DNA of 64,000 nucleotides from Argentina anserina (Eukaryota > Streptophyta > Magnoliopsida > Rosales > Rosaceae): NCBI RefSeq assembly GCF_933775445.1, contig NC_065874.1, positions 8,203,001 to 8,267,000 of the forward strand, in the 5' to 3' direction. Below, one piece after another: positions 38,150-51,388 of this stretch; within the stretch, counting starts at the first letter, position 1; each line of letters begins with the position of its first letter. The notes beneath the pieces were generated by a model. The model did no database searches, was not told the DNA's origin, and saw only the letters and a program-made list of their open reading frames with translations. The translations under genes and the position numbers were made by a program.

Positions 38150-39720
38150 CTGAAAGAGCACAACAAAGTGAGGCAGTTTTGTCTTTGAGTGGGTATTGAG
38201 CAAAGGCTCCTCCTTTTTCTTCATTCAATAAATTGATGGTGGTTAATTCACTCAACCCTTGTTGAAGCAGAGAACGTATTGGGAGAGCTTTTCAGCAGGG
38301 AAAGATTTGGTCTTTGAATCAATCAGGTACATGGGTTTCAATTTCTTGCGATTGGGTTTGATCTGCTGCAATTGGTTCTGGGTTTCTCTGATTTCGATTT
38401 TTTTGGATTAGTGCCGATTGTGTCAGATTAGGGTTTAACTGTATGTCTTTGTGTTTGTGCATTGTGTTTGAGTTGCCTGAATATAAAGTTGAAGGTCAGT
38501 TATTCAGTTGAAGATTCAACTGGTTTATGACTATTATTTGGTCAAGAATTTTTTTGCCAATACAAGTGAGAAGAAATAATAGTAAATTAATTAATTTTTA
38601 ATGGAAGTTATATGTATTGGTGTGTACTGTGTAGTGGTTCTGTTAATATACTTGTATGAGATGGAATATTCTCTCTTTTTAGTAGGATATTGCTCTGCAA
38701 TAGTAGTTCTTTAGCATTGGGATCACATTTGGGATAGGAGATTAATCAAATTATAGAACAGAGACATTAAGATACAATTGGTTAGGATTGGTTGAACCTG
38801 TTCCTAAACTGATTGGCATTCTGGTCTGATTGTGTTGATGCTGCACAGTTCAAGAGATAATCTTTTTGATTGATTAGTGAGCGGTGAGTAACATAAGGAC
38901 TTCTGACCGTGTAGTTATTTATTTACTCGAACATGTGTGAAAGCTCGTCATATGAGAAGCTTGTAAAATCTTGTGGATTTTAAGGGAGGCTGAGGAACAA
39001 GCTTAATGTAAGGAGTGATTATGTTAAAAAGTGTTTAAGCACTTTTTTGGTTGGATCCCTTAACACTTGTTGTGAAACATAGAAGTAGAAGATCAGGTAC
39101 GGTTTAGTGGGAGTATAAATTTGATATATATGAGTTTTAAGGGATATAGAAAATTTATAGAGTATAAATTTATAATTATCTTGAAAACATTTCTATGTTC
39201 TTTATTGATGTTCAAGAAAGTATGTCTGTGAGGCACAAACTGAAAAGAATCATGAGCATCCTGGAAAATATGGTAACAGTGGAGTGCAACATTGTTAATT
39301 TAAGATGATTGGATGCAAGCCTAACACCTGCTGGAACTCTGAGCATTTAGCAATGAAATATGTATAACATTGTATGACAATGACTATATTCCAAATCACG
39401 TGGTAGCACATTAGAAAAGATGTGTGTATGTGTCTGTACTTTTTTACTTCCTTCATAAGTTAATATGCAGACAATATCACAGCTTCTCATATTCTCATTC
39501 TTTTCTGAACTAATGACTGGAACCTAATTGAAGCTTGTTTTCTGCTTCAGTTTCTCTTTTCAAGAAACCAGTGTTTCAGCATCTCATAGGAGTTTGCAGG
39601 GCCTCGGTATTTTAAATCGTTTTCATGAGTAGCGTTGGGTTCGCACGATCAAGCTGAGAGACAAATTCAAGCAATCTTATGACTGATATTAAGGACTCAT
39701 AGACAGGTCCAATACAAACC
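38150..39720 (+). promoter_or_regulatory. 5' leader of the MAPKKK gene with an intron and two uORFs
   Basis: A leader exon is likely to end at 38326 (atcag|gtacat) and to splice to 39551 (gcttcag|tttctc). The second leader exon carries two short upstream frames, 39625-39657 (10 codons plus stop) and 39679-39702 (7 codons plus stop), both closed before the main ATG at 39721. They could reduce initiation at the main start. Splice sites are inferred from sequence only. Confidence 0.5.
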
Positions 39721-42700
39721 ATGGAACCTGGACGGGAAGAACTTCATCCTTCATCCCTGCAATATCTGCCGAACTCTCTGAGCAGCATGCATTCTGATAT
39801 GAGGTCTCAGAATCTTAATACGTCAGAAATAAAACCGGTACATAATTATTCCATAACTGGTGAGGAGTTTTCTCTTGAATTTATGCTTGATCGAGTGAAC
39901 CCCAGGAAGCCTTTGCACCCAAATGCTGTGGGTGACCCAAGTTGTGTTACTGACTATGTTGAACTAAAGGGCATGTTACCAATCAGTCACAGAGGTTTTG
40001 AAAGTGGTTCAGATGCGTCAATGGTTGCTATATCTGAAAGAGGTCCAAGCCAGTTTGATAGAAACAGCTCATCTTTACATGATGACAGAAATAACTATGC
40101 TTCAATTCAATCAGTACAGCGAGCTGCACCTGGCTTTGGAAGTAGTCGTGTTCTTGGATATGCCTTATCTGGAGCCTCTGATAGCTCATCAATGAGAATG
40201 AAGGTTCTTTGTAGCTTTGGTGGTAAAATTTTACCCCGACCAAGTGATGGGAAGCTCAGATATGTGGGAGGTGATACACGCATCATCCGTATTAGAAAGG
40301 ACATTACCTGGCAGGAGCTTATACATAAAGCCTTGTCAATTTATAACCAATTGCATGTTATTAAATATCAGCTTCCAGGAGAGGAGCTTGATGCCTTGGT
40401 TTCTGTATCTTGTGATGAGGATCTGCAGAACATGATGGAGGAATGGTGTGAACTAGAAGATAAAGAGGGGCCACACAAGCTTAGGATGTTCTTTTTCTCC
40501 ATCAGTGATTTGGAGGATCAGTTTGGTCTGCACACTGTGGATGGTGACTCTGAGGTTCAATATGTTGTTGCTGTCAATGGCATGGACCTTGGATCAAGAA
40601 AAAACTCCACCCTACATGGTTTGACAAGCACATTAGCTAATCAATTGGATGAGACAAACAGACACAATATTCAGAAAGGAACAAGTAATGTCGGGAAAGA
40701 TTCAGCAGGCGTAGGTGCTCCAGTTTTGACTGGAAAAATCATTTCAGCAACAATTGCTCAACCATCTGAACCTATGCTGCAGAACTCTGTACATGCCTTT
40801 GAAGCTTATCCTCATTTTCAGCATGGACAGGTTATGCATTATGGACAAAATGTGCAGTACCCATTGCAGAATGGCCATGCCTTTTCAAGTCAATCCCATT
40901 ATGGAGATCTTCCTACTTCAGCGGCTCATCATGGGATTCATGGCATTATGAATCAAGGAGGAGGTTCAAATGAAGAGCAGTCCTGTGGTTTGAGAGAGCG
41001 TAGTTTCGAGATGCCAGTGAAGGAGGTACAACCATTACGTGAAAGTTCTGTACAGCAAGAAAGTGACCCTGAAAAACTTCGCCCCTCAAGAAAAGAGCAA
41101 TCTGCCCCCAAACCGCTGTATGATGGTAATCTGATGAACTATTCTCCTGTTGAAGAAGCATCAAAAGATGAAAGGAAGTACCAAGATCCTGAAAATGTTG
41201 CTTCATCAATCGATTCCGGGATGCTGGTTAACAATCCTTGTGAAATTGATCATCAGTCCACATCTAACAATGCATTTGCACCTACCTATGCTGACCCAAT
41301 GTCCAATGGAATGGATTTGGGGTACCTTGAGCCGCCTGTGCAGCCTCAGAGAATCTACTACTCAGAAAGAATTCCAAGGGAGCAGGCAGAGTTGCTGAAT
41401 AGATCATCAAAATCTGATGATTCACATGGTCCTCCGTTTCTCATATCTCATTCACGCTCTGATGTCACTCACCAGGATTCAATTGCAGCAGTTAAAAAGT
41501 TGCATGATCATGCAAACCTTCCTCCCCGGACTGAACAACAATCCTCCTCAACTGCATTTGTGGATGCTCAATCGGTTGATGATGGACTTGCCCAACTTCA
41601 GAAGTACAAAGAGTATGCTGATTCAATTTGTGAGATGAATGCTAAGCTTTTGCAAGATGCAGACGGGGAATTAAAGCCAGCATTGTCAAACCCTGTTAAT
41701 ACTAAAGAGACTGCAAACAGGGACAAGAAACTTGTGGTTGATGACATTGCAGAAGCTGTATCAGAGTGTCCACCTGTAAGTCAGATACCTTCTATGAAGC
41801 ACCATGAGGTTTCTGCATCTAATGATGAGTCTACCGGCAAGGATCCAAATACTGCTGACAATAGGGGTCATGCACAAGTTGGTATATCAACTCCGGTGCA
41901 GGGAGACATAATTATCGACATCGAAGAACGATTTCCTCGTGATTTCCTTTCTGATATATTTTCCAAGGCAATACTTTCTGAAGGCATCCCTGATGTTGGT
42001 TTACTGCAGACGGATGGAGCTGGTTTGAGCTTAAACATGGAAAATCATGATCCTAAGCACTGGTCATATTTCCAAAAGCTAGCTCAAGATCAACGTGATG
42101 TTTCTCTTATGGACCAGGATCTTGATTTTCCTTCTGCAATTAGAAATGTTGAAGAAGAAGATAATAAGTCTTATCATCGTACACCTTTACCCACAGATGG
42201 AGTTCCAGTGGCCCATATGAATTCTCAGCCTAATTTTGCAGAAGATATTAGCAGACAAACTGGATTGGCTGAAGCTAATTATGATCATCCACAACTGAAG
42301 GAAACTGAAAGTATGAAGTTTGAGGCCATGATGGAAAACCTAAGGGTGCCAGAGTCTGATTATGAGGTAATAATTTGATCAGCTCTTTTGTTTATTATTA
42401 TTTTTTAAAGCAAACTGCTTTTATGCTAACAGTTGTTCCAATTACTTTAATGTAGGAAGGAAAGTTTGCAAGTAGAACTGCTGGTTTACCTCCGTTAAAT
42501 CCTCCATTGGGAGATTTCGATATCAGTACTTTGCAGGTAGGATGCTTCCATTTAAATAACTTGATATGACTTGGTTAAATTAAACCTATGACTGATTTAT
42601 AGAAAAATGATAAAAGATTCCGATATTACCTTTTATTAAATTCTAAATAATATATCTGTTTCAGTAGTTATATCTGTGTGTGGTGGCTCATTTGTGTTGG

Positions 42701-45211
42701 TATATCTCATCAGTGGAATTTGGAATATTTCACACATATATGTTGAAACCCATAGAGGAAAGCAAAATTTCTAGCTAAGTACAAAAAGATGGACTATGTT
42801 GGGGAAAAAGAAAACTTACATTTAATTCCGTCCTCATCCCAAAAGGAAAGGAACCCACCAAATTGTGTAGGTCCGTGTACACATGGTTGCATGCACATGT
42901 GGTTCATCCCTATGGTGGAAAATAAACTTTTTATGGAGCTGGCTTTTGTTGTTAAAGCATTGGTTATCCACTTATCCAGCTACTTGGTCATTCATTCTCT
43001 TTTTATTATCTAAAAAGACTTGCTAGTTGCTTGTACTACTTTGCCATTGGTTAATCTACTTCTATGAACATAATAGATTTCTAAAAAAGTTATTCTGTTT
43101 GATTAATTTTGTTTTCTTCATTCACGTAATAGTTGATAAAGAATGAAGATCTAGAACAGATGAAGGAATTGGGTTCTGGCACCTTTGGGACTGTGTATCA
43201 TGGAAAATGGAGGGGGAGTGATGTTGCCATTAAAAGACTAAATAAGAGCTGCTTCACTGGGAGATCCTCAGAGCAAGAGAGACTGGTACTCGTTCCTTCC
43301 ATTCTCTGAATTGTGTGTAAATATTCACTTTTGTTTGAATCAACTGAAGGAAATTGGCTCACTGTTATGTGGCTTCTGTGGCATGTTGTGATATTCAGTT
43401 TCAAGGCCATAATGGTTTCTATTGCCCTCTACTTTTAGTTAGTCTGATTTTTATCTCTCTTCCATTGCCAGTCTGTAGAGTTCTGGCGGGAAGCTGACAT
43501 TCTATCAAAGCTTCACCATCCAAATGTTGTGGCATTTTATGGTGTAGTGCAAGATGGGCCAGGGGGAACACTAGCTACTGTAACTGAGTACATGGTTGAT
43601 GGTTCTCTTAGGCATGTCTTGCTTCGAAAAGATAGGTAATAATTTGTTGATACTGTTCCTTGCGCTTCACCTTTATTCGTACCTTCAGATCATCTCCTTT
43701 ACTATACAATCCGAAAGTTTACTAAGTACTTGAAATCATACTCGTCAAAAAAGCCTTCAATCTTCTAATTTCTTGTGGAGTTGATTTTTATCCAACTGTT
43801 CAGGGTTTCTGAATGGAAGCAGTTATTTCTGTCATTTATGCCACTTTTTAAAACTTATGCAGATATCTTGATCGTCGCAAGCGATTGATTATTGCCATGG
43901 ATGCAGCATTTGGAATGGAATATTTGCACTCAAAGAATATTGTGCATTTTGACCTGAAGTGTGACAACTTGCTTGTGAACTTAAAAGATCCTCAACGTCC
44001 AATTTGCAAGGTGATCATCATAAAATCACTGCTCTTAGAAATGATTATGTTCTAATTATGTGTGGTTATTTACCATAATATGTATTTCTTACCAGGTTGG
44101 TGACTTTGGCCTTTCAAAAATCAAGCGAAATACACTGGTTTCTGGTGGTGTACGGGGAACATTACCATGGATGGCCCCAGAATTGTTGAATGGAAGCAGC
44201 AGTAAGGTCTCTGAAAAAGTAAGTTTTCTATTACAATTTTAATTAGAATCAAATCAAAATTTGTTATCAATAAGAAAATGAGGTTGTACGCACTGATCCC
44301 TTTTAGGTTGAAGGAAGTCTGCAAATAACATGACTTTAGATATGTAGTGTCCATGTTACTGGAATATGTATTGCATTACTTGGTAAGCTGTAGAGGCTCC
44401 ATTCACCAAATTGCCCTAGAGGATTCTCTATTGTTTGTAGTTCTTATCTTATAAAATGAAAAAAATTAAAGGGAAAATGAAGGGTTCTGCTTTTGGCCTG
44501 GTTGATTATGTTTTCAGGCCAACTTTTCTGTTGTACATCTACCTTGATTTTCTCTTTGTTGCATTTTGCTGTGAACTCTTTGTCCGCAGTCCACACCTCC
44601 TGTGTCATGATTGTATATTTTTTCTTTATCCCCTATCTTTTCAAGTTGTGATCTCGTGTTCTGTTCTTGTGGCATATTGTAAAGTTTAGGAACATGCTTT
44701 TTGGTTGATATGAGAAATTAGGGTTACACATGCAGATTTGGCGACTTTCAATACATTTCCTGCTTGACTTTTGATCCTTGTTGTATAGGTGGATATTTTC
44801 TCCTTTGGCATTGTCCTATGGGAGATTCTTACTGGGGAGGAGCCGTATGCCAACATGCACTATGGAGCGATTATAGGTAATTACTCTCTATAATTGGTTT
44901 AGCTTGGGCTTGCTGCCAATAGTGCCATTTGTTATTGTTAGTGACACCTGTTACACCGTATAATCCCTGAGCCGCTGTTCCACATTTAGTTGTCTTGAAT
45001 GTTTTCAATGCATGCAGGAGGTATTGTAAACAACACATTGAGACCCACCATTCCAAGTTACTGTGATCCAGAATGGAGAACACTTATGGAGCAGTGTTGG
45101 GCTCCTAATCCTGCTGCCAGGCCATCGTTCACAGAAATTGCTAGTTGCTTACGAGCTATGACTAGAGCAGCTAGCCAAACCAAAGCACAGGGTCACAAGG
45201 CATCCAAATGA
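39721..45211 (+). CDS. PB1-domain Raf-like MAP kinase kinase kinase
   Basis: Cytosolic Ser/Thr kinase of the plant B-type Raf-like group with an N-terminal PB1 domain. Exons: 39721-42366, 42456-42536, 43133-43285, 43472-43635, 43863-44010, 44096-44218, 44789-44876, 45018-45211, giving 1198 residues. PB1 spans about residues 161-248 ([20 protein letters not shown], then the acidic [15 protein letters not shown]). A long Ser/Gln-rich, probably disordered middle follows. The kinase domain is about 915-1185 with [19 protein letters not shown] (Lys943), [12 protein letters not shown] (Asp1045; Phe replaces the usual Arg), [10 protein letters not shown] and [11 protein letters not shown]. The non-RD motif HFDLK and the phrase [12 protein letters not shown] are typical of the group. 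Family members act in ABA, osmotic and SnRK2 signalling; the specific role here is inferred from the family only. Confidence 0.93.
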
Positions 45212-46022
45212 TAATTGACGGTTGATTGCGTCACTTTTTGCATGAGTTGTTGATTTGGTACATTTATTCATTCAATTATTGACTCATAGTAGTGTGCACT
45301 GCATCATATCTGGAGCACAGGTACATGGTTTCCACTATTTACGGAATGCAAGAGGCTCCTTTGTTGTTTTCATTCATTTTTCGTTCTGCAGAAATTACAA
45401 TTTGTTGCTGAATGTTTTTGGCTACCAAAAGAAATTGCATACTCGCTGTTTTTAATTGTGTACAGTTTTTTTTATTGTACTTCCTGGTGCCCACTTTCTA
45501 CCAATGTATTTGCTATCGGGTGCAACTGTTCAGATTTTTGCTTCATCTGATTGGTAGTCTAAGTTGGCTATATATAGAGTTTCTCCAAAGAGCTCTGGAG
45601 AAAAACATTAAATTTGAAAATCCTGATCTTTGTAGTACTAGATAACCTAATTGATTCAGATGATGAGATATCTAAACATTACCCAACTGAAGTTTACCTT
45701 CTTTTCTAGGCAAGGGCTACTTGCTATGAAGCAGAAGCATTGAAAACTTCAAGTTTATACATGATGTACAGTTGGATTATTATTAAAGGTTAATGTAGGA
45801 GACTGAAAACTTTGAAAACAGACTTTACCTTGGTTGCTAGAGTACCAGGCAGATGGCAAATGGAACTGAATAAACTTCAATTACAAACCTCCAATGTTGG
45901 AAGCAGAGAAAAACTATTAGCAAACCAAATTGGTAATATCATTAGTTTACCTTATTCTGTCAATCCTTCCCATGCGAGATAAAAATGATTCTACTAATCG
46001 ACTAAACCAAAACAACTGCAAT
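45212..46022. other. Convergent 3' intergenic region
   Basis: This holds the 3' UTR of the MAPKKK gene and the downstream region of the GRAS gene on the opposite strand. Short frames here have no coding features. Confidence 0.6.
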
Positions 46023-47642
46023 TCATATAGTGGAAGAGGCATTGTTCACTTGCCATGCAGCTGCCAACATTATGGGTCTTCCTTTCCACCCAAGGAGGAG
46101 ACAACCCTTCTCACTAGCCAAACTGTACCCATCACAACCATAAACAGATAGCATCATCCTGGCTTGACTTGTACACTTCAATCCCATAACTTGAAACCCT
46201 GCTCTGCCTAATTGCCTTCTCCATTGGTCTGCCCTTTCGTGCCTTTCAACCCTATTTAATCCCTCAAAGGCAACAATGTTCCGAATTTCATCTGCAAAGT
46301 GAAGTCTCTCTATCTTCATCCTCTGAGGGCTGTTTCGTGGGAGGCTCACCTCGAGTGAGTCGAAAATTGCAGAATAAAAGTGAAGAGACTCGAGAAATCT
46401 TCCAAGAAAAAACGGACCATTATGATTTGCATCTTGTTCTACCAATGTAAGCACACTAGGACTTAATTTCTTCAAGGCTTGGAGGATTGCTTTCAAGGAC
46501 CCTCTACTCTCTTTGACATACTTATGCAAGTGCATTATGCTATTGACACATAATGCTTCCCCTTCTCTCAAGTCTAGATTCTCTTTAGTAAGAAGTGATG
46601 GCTTTACCGGCTCTGAGATCATGTTAAATTCTACTGGTATCCCAAGTGAGCTAGCTTCCTCCACCAGGACTCTCATCCCAGCTTCAAGCTCAAAGACATT
46701 GTGATCTTCAACTAGTCCTGTGATTCGAAGCTTCTTAGGCGGGCCTTCAGGTCTTGATGCAAGAGTTCTTAACAACGATGGCCATTGAAGAGTGTGCTCC
46801 ATTCCCAAATCGATGATATGCAAGGTCTCCTTCCCTTGTGCTGCTTGACATATAGCTTCATTCGCAACCATGAAACCGAAAGCTATGTAGGGAGTTGTCT
46901 GGTGAAGGAGTTGAAAGGCCTCCATTTTCTCCTCCCTTGCGATCGTCGACACATCCATAGTATCATTGTTGAATGTACCATTTAGTTTCACATTTTGAAG
47001 AAGAGAGAGCCTAGACTTCAGCCCCATTGCAAAGCAGTGCGATACTCTCTGCATGGAATCGCCGAGAGGACTAACCGAAGCCCAGATTTGAGTGAGCAAT
47101 GATTCTGCAAGCCTTGTGTCCCTGCATCCCACAGCTTCAGCACAAGCCAGTAACATGTGCACCAAGTGAAGCCCTTGATCCACACCATGGCTCACCTCTT
47201 CAACACTAGGCACCATACTAGTTTGATCATCTACGACTCCAAAATCCTCAACTGAGCCACACATCTCCATCTGATCATCTCCCTCCATCATCATCATGAC
47301 ATCTGCATATGGATCATCCCCCATTGAAAATGTCTGCACCCCATCTTGGAAGTAATCAAAACTACTTGGTTCTTTCTCCAGGGACTGATAATCGCTGTCG
47401 ATATCCTTGCAGTTATCCATGTTGATGAAGCTGTCAACAAACTCATCAACTTCAGAAGCAGGCAAGCAAGGAGTGGTGGTTGAATCATCAGAGGGTGAAC
47501 AATATTCAATCTCATTTAGTATCTCCTCCCACTCTCCTCCTCGTTCTTGCTCAAGTCTTGCTGGACAGAACCTTCGAATAGCGAGATCATGGTTGAGACT
47601 CTCATGGAATGGGATGGAGAGCCAAGCATTGAACTCTTCCAT
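46023..47642 (-). CDS. GRAS-family transcriptional regulator, RAD1-like
   Basis: Single-exon gene of 539 residues. The open frame runs upstream to a TTG at 47726, but the first ATG is at 47642 (MEEFNAWLSIPFHES). The N-terminal half is acidic and Met/Ser-rich with no DELLA or TVHYNP motif. The GRAS domain has LHR1 (GLHLVHMLLACAEAVGCRD), a VHIID-like motif (LHIIDLGMEHTLQWPSLLRT), a PFYRE-like stretch (KIERLHFADEIRNIVAFEG) and a SAW end (LLLGWKGRPIMLAAAWQV). HIIDLGMEHTLQWPSL resembles RAD1, a GRAS protein needed for arbuscule development in mycorrhizal hosts. The RAD1 assignment is from memory of the clade and needs a tree; the GRAS assignment is secure. Confidence 0.85.
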   Translation of the reverse strand: MEEFNAWLSIPFHESLNHDLAIRRFCPARLEQERGGEWEEILNEIEYCSPSDDSTTTPCLPASEVDEFVDSFINMDNCKDIDSDYQSLEKEPSSFDYFQDGVQTFSMGDDPYADVMMMMEGDDQMEMCGSVEDFGVVDDQTSMVPSVEEVSHGVDQGLHLVHMLLACAEAVGCRDTRLAESLLTQIWASVSPLGDSMQRVSHCFAMGLKSRLSLLQNVKLNGTFNNDTMDVSTIAREEKMEAFQLLHQTTPYIAFGFMVANEAICQAAQGKETLHIIDLGMEHTLQWPSLLRTLASRPEGPPKKLRITGLVEDHNVFELEAGMRVLVEEASSLGIPVEFNMISEPVKPSLLTKENLDLREGEALCVNSIMHLHKYVKESRGSLKAILQALKKLSPSVLTLVEQDANHNGPFFLGRFLESLHFYSAIFDSLEVSLPRNSPQRMKIERLHFADEIRNIVAFEGLNRVERHERADQWRRQLGRAGFQVMGLKCTSQARMMLSVYGCDGYSLASEKGCLLLGWKGRPIMLAAAWQVNNASSTI

Positions 47643-48541
47643 TGGAAGCAGATTATGGGAGAGAAGGGCAACAATAAGGAAGTTTATTAGGTTAGCTAGA
47701 TATTTGGAACTTGGGTTGTTCCCCAACTCAATGTGTATAAAGCTCGTCCTTTATTAACTATGCCGAGTTTGAATATTCTCTTTGTTTAGAAGTGATGACC
47801 AATGATATCCCATACAAATTAAACTAATCCATTGAGATAATTTATCTACTCTAAGCATAAACAATTTTGAAGATTGTACAAGTATAGATAGTTATTTTGA
47901 CTTTGATCGAGCATAAGGTAGTGTATCCATCTTTCGGTACCAATAGAGCTACCAATTCTCGAGGGAGTAGGTATATGTTCCTTGACACTAAAGCTACAAA
48001 TTTCGTTGTACATCAGAGCCTATATAGTTCATCTTCGATTCATAAACTGAACAATGAAAACACAAGCTCAGTTTTAGCCAATATGTAGATGAATTGATTT
48101 GATCAAGCATGCACTAAAAAACTTCACCTTGTCACAATGAATACACTAGGCATTTTGCTTAGGGTTCATCAAACTAGTTGGATTCCACCTCAAAGGGAAC
48201 ATAATGAGAGCCATTTTTTTCAAACTTCTTGTTACATCTGTAATTAACTAAACGTCTAGGAAAGGTAGGTTAGCATATCTTACAGCAAAGCATACTAGCC
48301 GGCCTTGAAAGACAAACAGATTTGGAGGCTAGGGTCGGTAACCACAACTAATTTCTGGGGTCCGTTGTTTTTAATTGGTGTCGTTTGCTTTTTGGCATTA
48401 ATCATACTCTCACATGAGTCGGCCAACAAGTAATGAGACATCTAGGAGGTGGCCTTTACTTGCAAGCATTCATTTGATGGCTTCTGGTTATTATGTTGAG
48501 AAAACTGAGCTTTGAAGAAGTGTTTTTTTTTTTGGTAACAT

Positions 48542-48623
48542 AGGAAGAAGTGTTGTGGTCTTTGCTAGTCCATATATATGGTAGGAAGAAGTGTTGTGTT
48601 CTTTGCTAGTCCATATATATGGT
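48542..48623 (+). repeat. Tandem duplication of 41 bp
   Basis: Two adjacent 41-bp copies differ at one base (gtggtc against gtgttc). The unit contains the palindromic-looking catatatatgg. Confidence 0.9.
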
Positions 48624-48889
48624 ACTTAGAGTAGGGATCCGATGAGACCGCCCTTAATTTTCCGATTTAAGCAGTTCTAGATAGAAATAGAATGAATAAG
48701 TACACAAATGTATATGTATATGTATATATATAGTGCAAAGACACCATGGCAACTAAAACAAACAAATAGGCATGTCATCCTCAGTAGGTCGATCCGGTTA
48801 AATTTAGAAAGCTTGTAAAGAAGAAATTAGACAATTCATACACAAATTGGGTGGATCTGAAACCGATCTCAATACATTACCCCCATTAA

Positions 48890-48890
<1 letters not shown>

Positions 48891-48935
<45 letters not shown>
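48891..48935. repeat. Compound GT/GA microsatellite
   Basis: A (GT)7 run passes directly into a (GA)n run of about 30 bp. Confidence 0.95.
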
Positions 48936-48937
<2 letters not shown>

Positions 48938-49188
48938 ACATGAACTGAAGTGTGGTGACCAAATGACTAAGTTCGCGACACATAGGGGATGACTGGGATC
49001 ACAGTCACACGACACACCCAATTCACTGGGCCCGTAAAAACTCGCAAGGCCCGCCTTAGGTGGACGAGCTTGGATCTTCGTATTTTTAAAAATACCCGGC
49101 TCTGCACTTATTTAAATTTATTGACCCGGGCCATGCCGAGCCCGGCCCGTTGACGGGAACGACTTGTTCGGAAGTAAAATTGTTATCC

Positions 49189-49890
49189 ACCCATAATTTA
49201 CCCATTATGTACCCACCTCTCAAATCAAATTACATGTGTCTTTTTTTTAACTATAGTTTAACCATAATAAAGAATACAAATTCAACAAAATATAAATATG
49301 ATTTCAATTAATTTTAACTTTAACTCAGATTTTGTCTCCTTTTCTTGTTCAACAAATTCAACCCAAACTCATTTTTGGATTTCAATCAAAAGAAAATTTC
49401 ATTATGCATCTACTGAAGTGAATGAATGAACCCATATGAACAGTGTAATTTGGTACCACCGTGGTTGACTATTGTCTTCACTTTCAAGCTTCTATATTTG
49501 TAAATTGTGAAAGTCATGGGTAATATCAAGAAGAAGAAGTAGCAAGCTCGCATATATGGAATCTAAACCCATATACTATATGAACAAATTATAATTGAAG
49601 CTCTGGGCTCGTCCATGTATGGCCATTGATGACGATGAGATCAAGATGAGGATAAAGAATTCAAGAGGATGTGAAACTATTTATCTGGTACATTAAACTC
49701 ACAATGAATTAATGTTAATTATTTTTATATAATGAAAATTAAAACAATAAATTTAAAAAGGGTTCAGTGAAATTTAATATAAAAAATTAGAATTTAATTA
49801 TTTTAAATTTATATTAAAAACTATAGTTAAGTCAAATTAAAATAGACACATATCATTTGATTTGAGAGATAATCACGGGTGAGCAAATTA
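49189..49890. repeat. Possible non-coding element with inverted ends
   Basis: The left end (about 49215-49262, ctctcaaatcaaatta, catgtgtc, aactatagtt) is an imperfect reverse complement of the right end (about 49815-49880, aactatagtt, gacacatatcatttgatttg, agagata). The ends are about 550-700 bp apart. No target duplication was found, so this may be a decayed MITE or chance similarity of AT-rich arms. Confidence 0.4.
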
Positions 49891-50049
49891 GGATTTAGGA
49901 GGCAGTTATTCACTGAAACCATACTTTTCCACCGTCAGCGCCAAAGCATTCCAGCCACGTGGAGGCCCAAGAACACTGGCCAGAGCTCTCACCGCTCGAA
50001 ACGTGTCACTCTAGCGATGCTGCAACCAGAACCCCCAACTCACTCTCTC

Positions 50050-51388
50050 TCTCTCTCAGGAGAAACCAGATTTCAAACACCCTCTGTCCCTCCCTTTTAA
50101 ACTCTCCCCCAAATTCTCTCTAAGTTTCTCACCTTTTTCTTAGGGTTTCTGCCAAGAACAAGATTTTCCCCTCAGCTCTAATGGTAAAAACTTTACTGTC
50201 TTTTTGGGCCTCTTTTGTGAAATTTTACTGCTAGATCCCTTGTTTAGGTTGTTGCTTTACTTCTGTGTATTCTATTTTTGGGTGATGGGAAAATTAGGTA
50301 AGAACTGAAAGTGGGAAATTTTACATCTTGGTGGGTTCAATTAGTGTGAAGATGATAAACATAAAAGATTGATCTTTTTTGGTGTTGTTTTCTGAGCTGC
50401 CAGATAGTGTTTGCATTAGGGGCTTTGAATGTGGATGAGGTGAATTTGAACTAGTTGAGTTTCTTATCTTGGAGCAAAGTTTATAAAGTTTGCATCTTTG
50501 GGTTGATTTGAGCTTTACTTGGTAGAAACTTGAAGGCATGCGGTTGTTAAGTGTTTGTGCAATCTGCATGATGACCCTTAATATGTTTAGCTAAGCTGTT
50601 TTTGGGGTTTGATACGAATCATATGATCAATTGGATAGGTTCTTCTACTTCGGGGTGTGTGTTATTTGGCTTTGTGTTTTTGATGACTTTGGTTATGTAT
50701 TTGTGATTACAAGTCATCAGGAATGATATTCTGCAGAAATAAGGCACTTTTTGTAGTGAAGGTGGGAGAGGTCAGTAAGTCAGTTTACCTTGATAAGATT
50801 GTTTGCATCTGTGAGGGTTTAAAGGTTTCTATTGTTCCATTCAGATGTATTAGGAAAAAAGGTGGTAGATATATTAGAGCTAGAGGTTACAATTGAAGTA
50901 TAGTTTTGTGTTGAAGAAATTAATACTGAAGTAAGGTAGCCTTAGCATAGGCTTTTGTAGAAGCATGTATATATTAGAGAAAATGTAACTACAAGTCATG
51001 GTTAGCATTTAGAAAACAGAAACGGGTTATTGATGTGGGGAAGCTCTTCGATTTATCTGTAATGTTTTCCTGCCTTCTTTTTACGTTCGTTTTTATCTTA
51101 GAAGTTTCTTCACACCAGTTATCTAGAAGCTACAACATTGACAGTCTCTTATATTCTCAATCAGAGAAAGAAACAATTTGTTTCGTCAGGCATGAAAAGA
51201 TATCCACCCAACTCGATAAATGTGGAGCTTTGTTCACATTTTTTGTGTGTGCCTGTGCTTTATAATCTTATCTCATAGAGTCTGTGTATGTTCTAATTTA
51301 TTTTCTTCATTGCTTATTCTTTATACAGCATTGTGACTAGAGAATAATAAGGACAGGAATATACTTTTCCATTGCTGAACATATAAAC
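50050..51388 (+). promoter_or_regulatory. 5' leader of NF-YC with a large leader intron
   Basis: The leader begins in a CT-rich tract near 50042-50110. A donor lies at about 50183 (taatg|gtaaaa) and an acceptor at about 51328 (ttatacag|cattgtg), leaving about 60 nt before the ATG at 51389. A leader intron of over 1 kb is common in plant NF-YC genes. The frame at 51035-51265 lies inside this intron and has no supporting motif. Confidence 0.5.

Larger units (their letters stand above)
47643..49188. other. Upstream region of the GRAS gene and spacer
   Basis: No gene is seen. On the minus strand a possible TATA element (ctttatacac) lies at about 47735-47744, some 95 bp above the ATG at 47642. 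Two head-to-tail 41-bp copies containing gaagaagtgttgtg and ctagtccatatatatggt lie at 48542-48582 and 48583-48623. A GT/GA microsatellite follows at 48891-48935. Confidence 0.5.

Noticed and set aside
47643..47726. N-terminal 28-codon extension of the GRAS protein
   Set aside because: The frame opens at a TTG, not ATG; the first ATG is at 47642 and gives a typical N-terminus.
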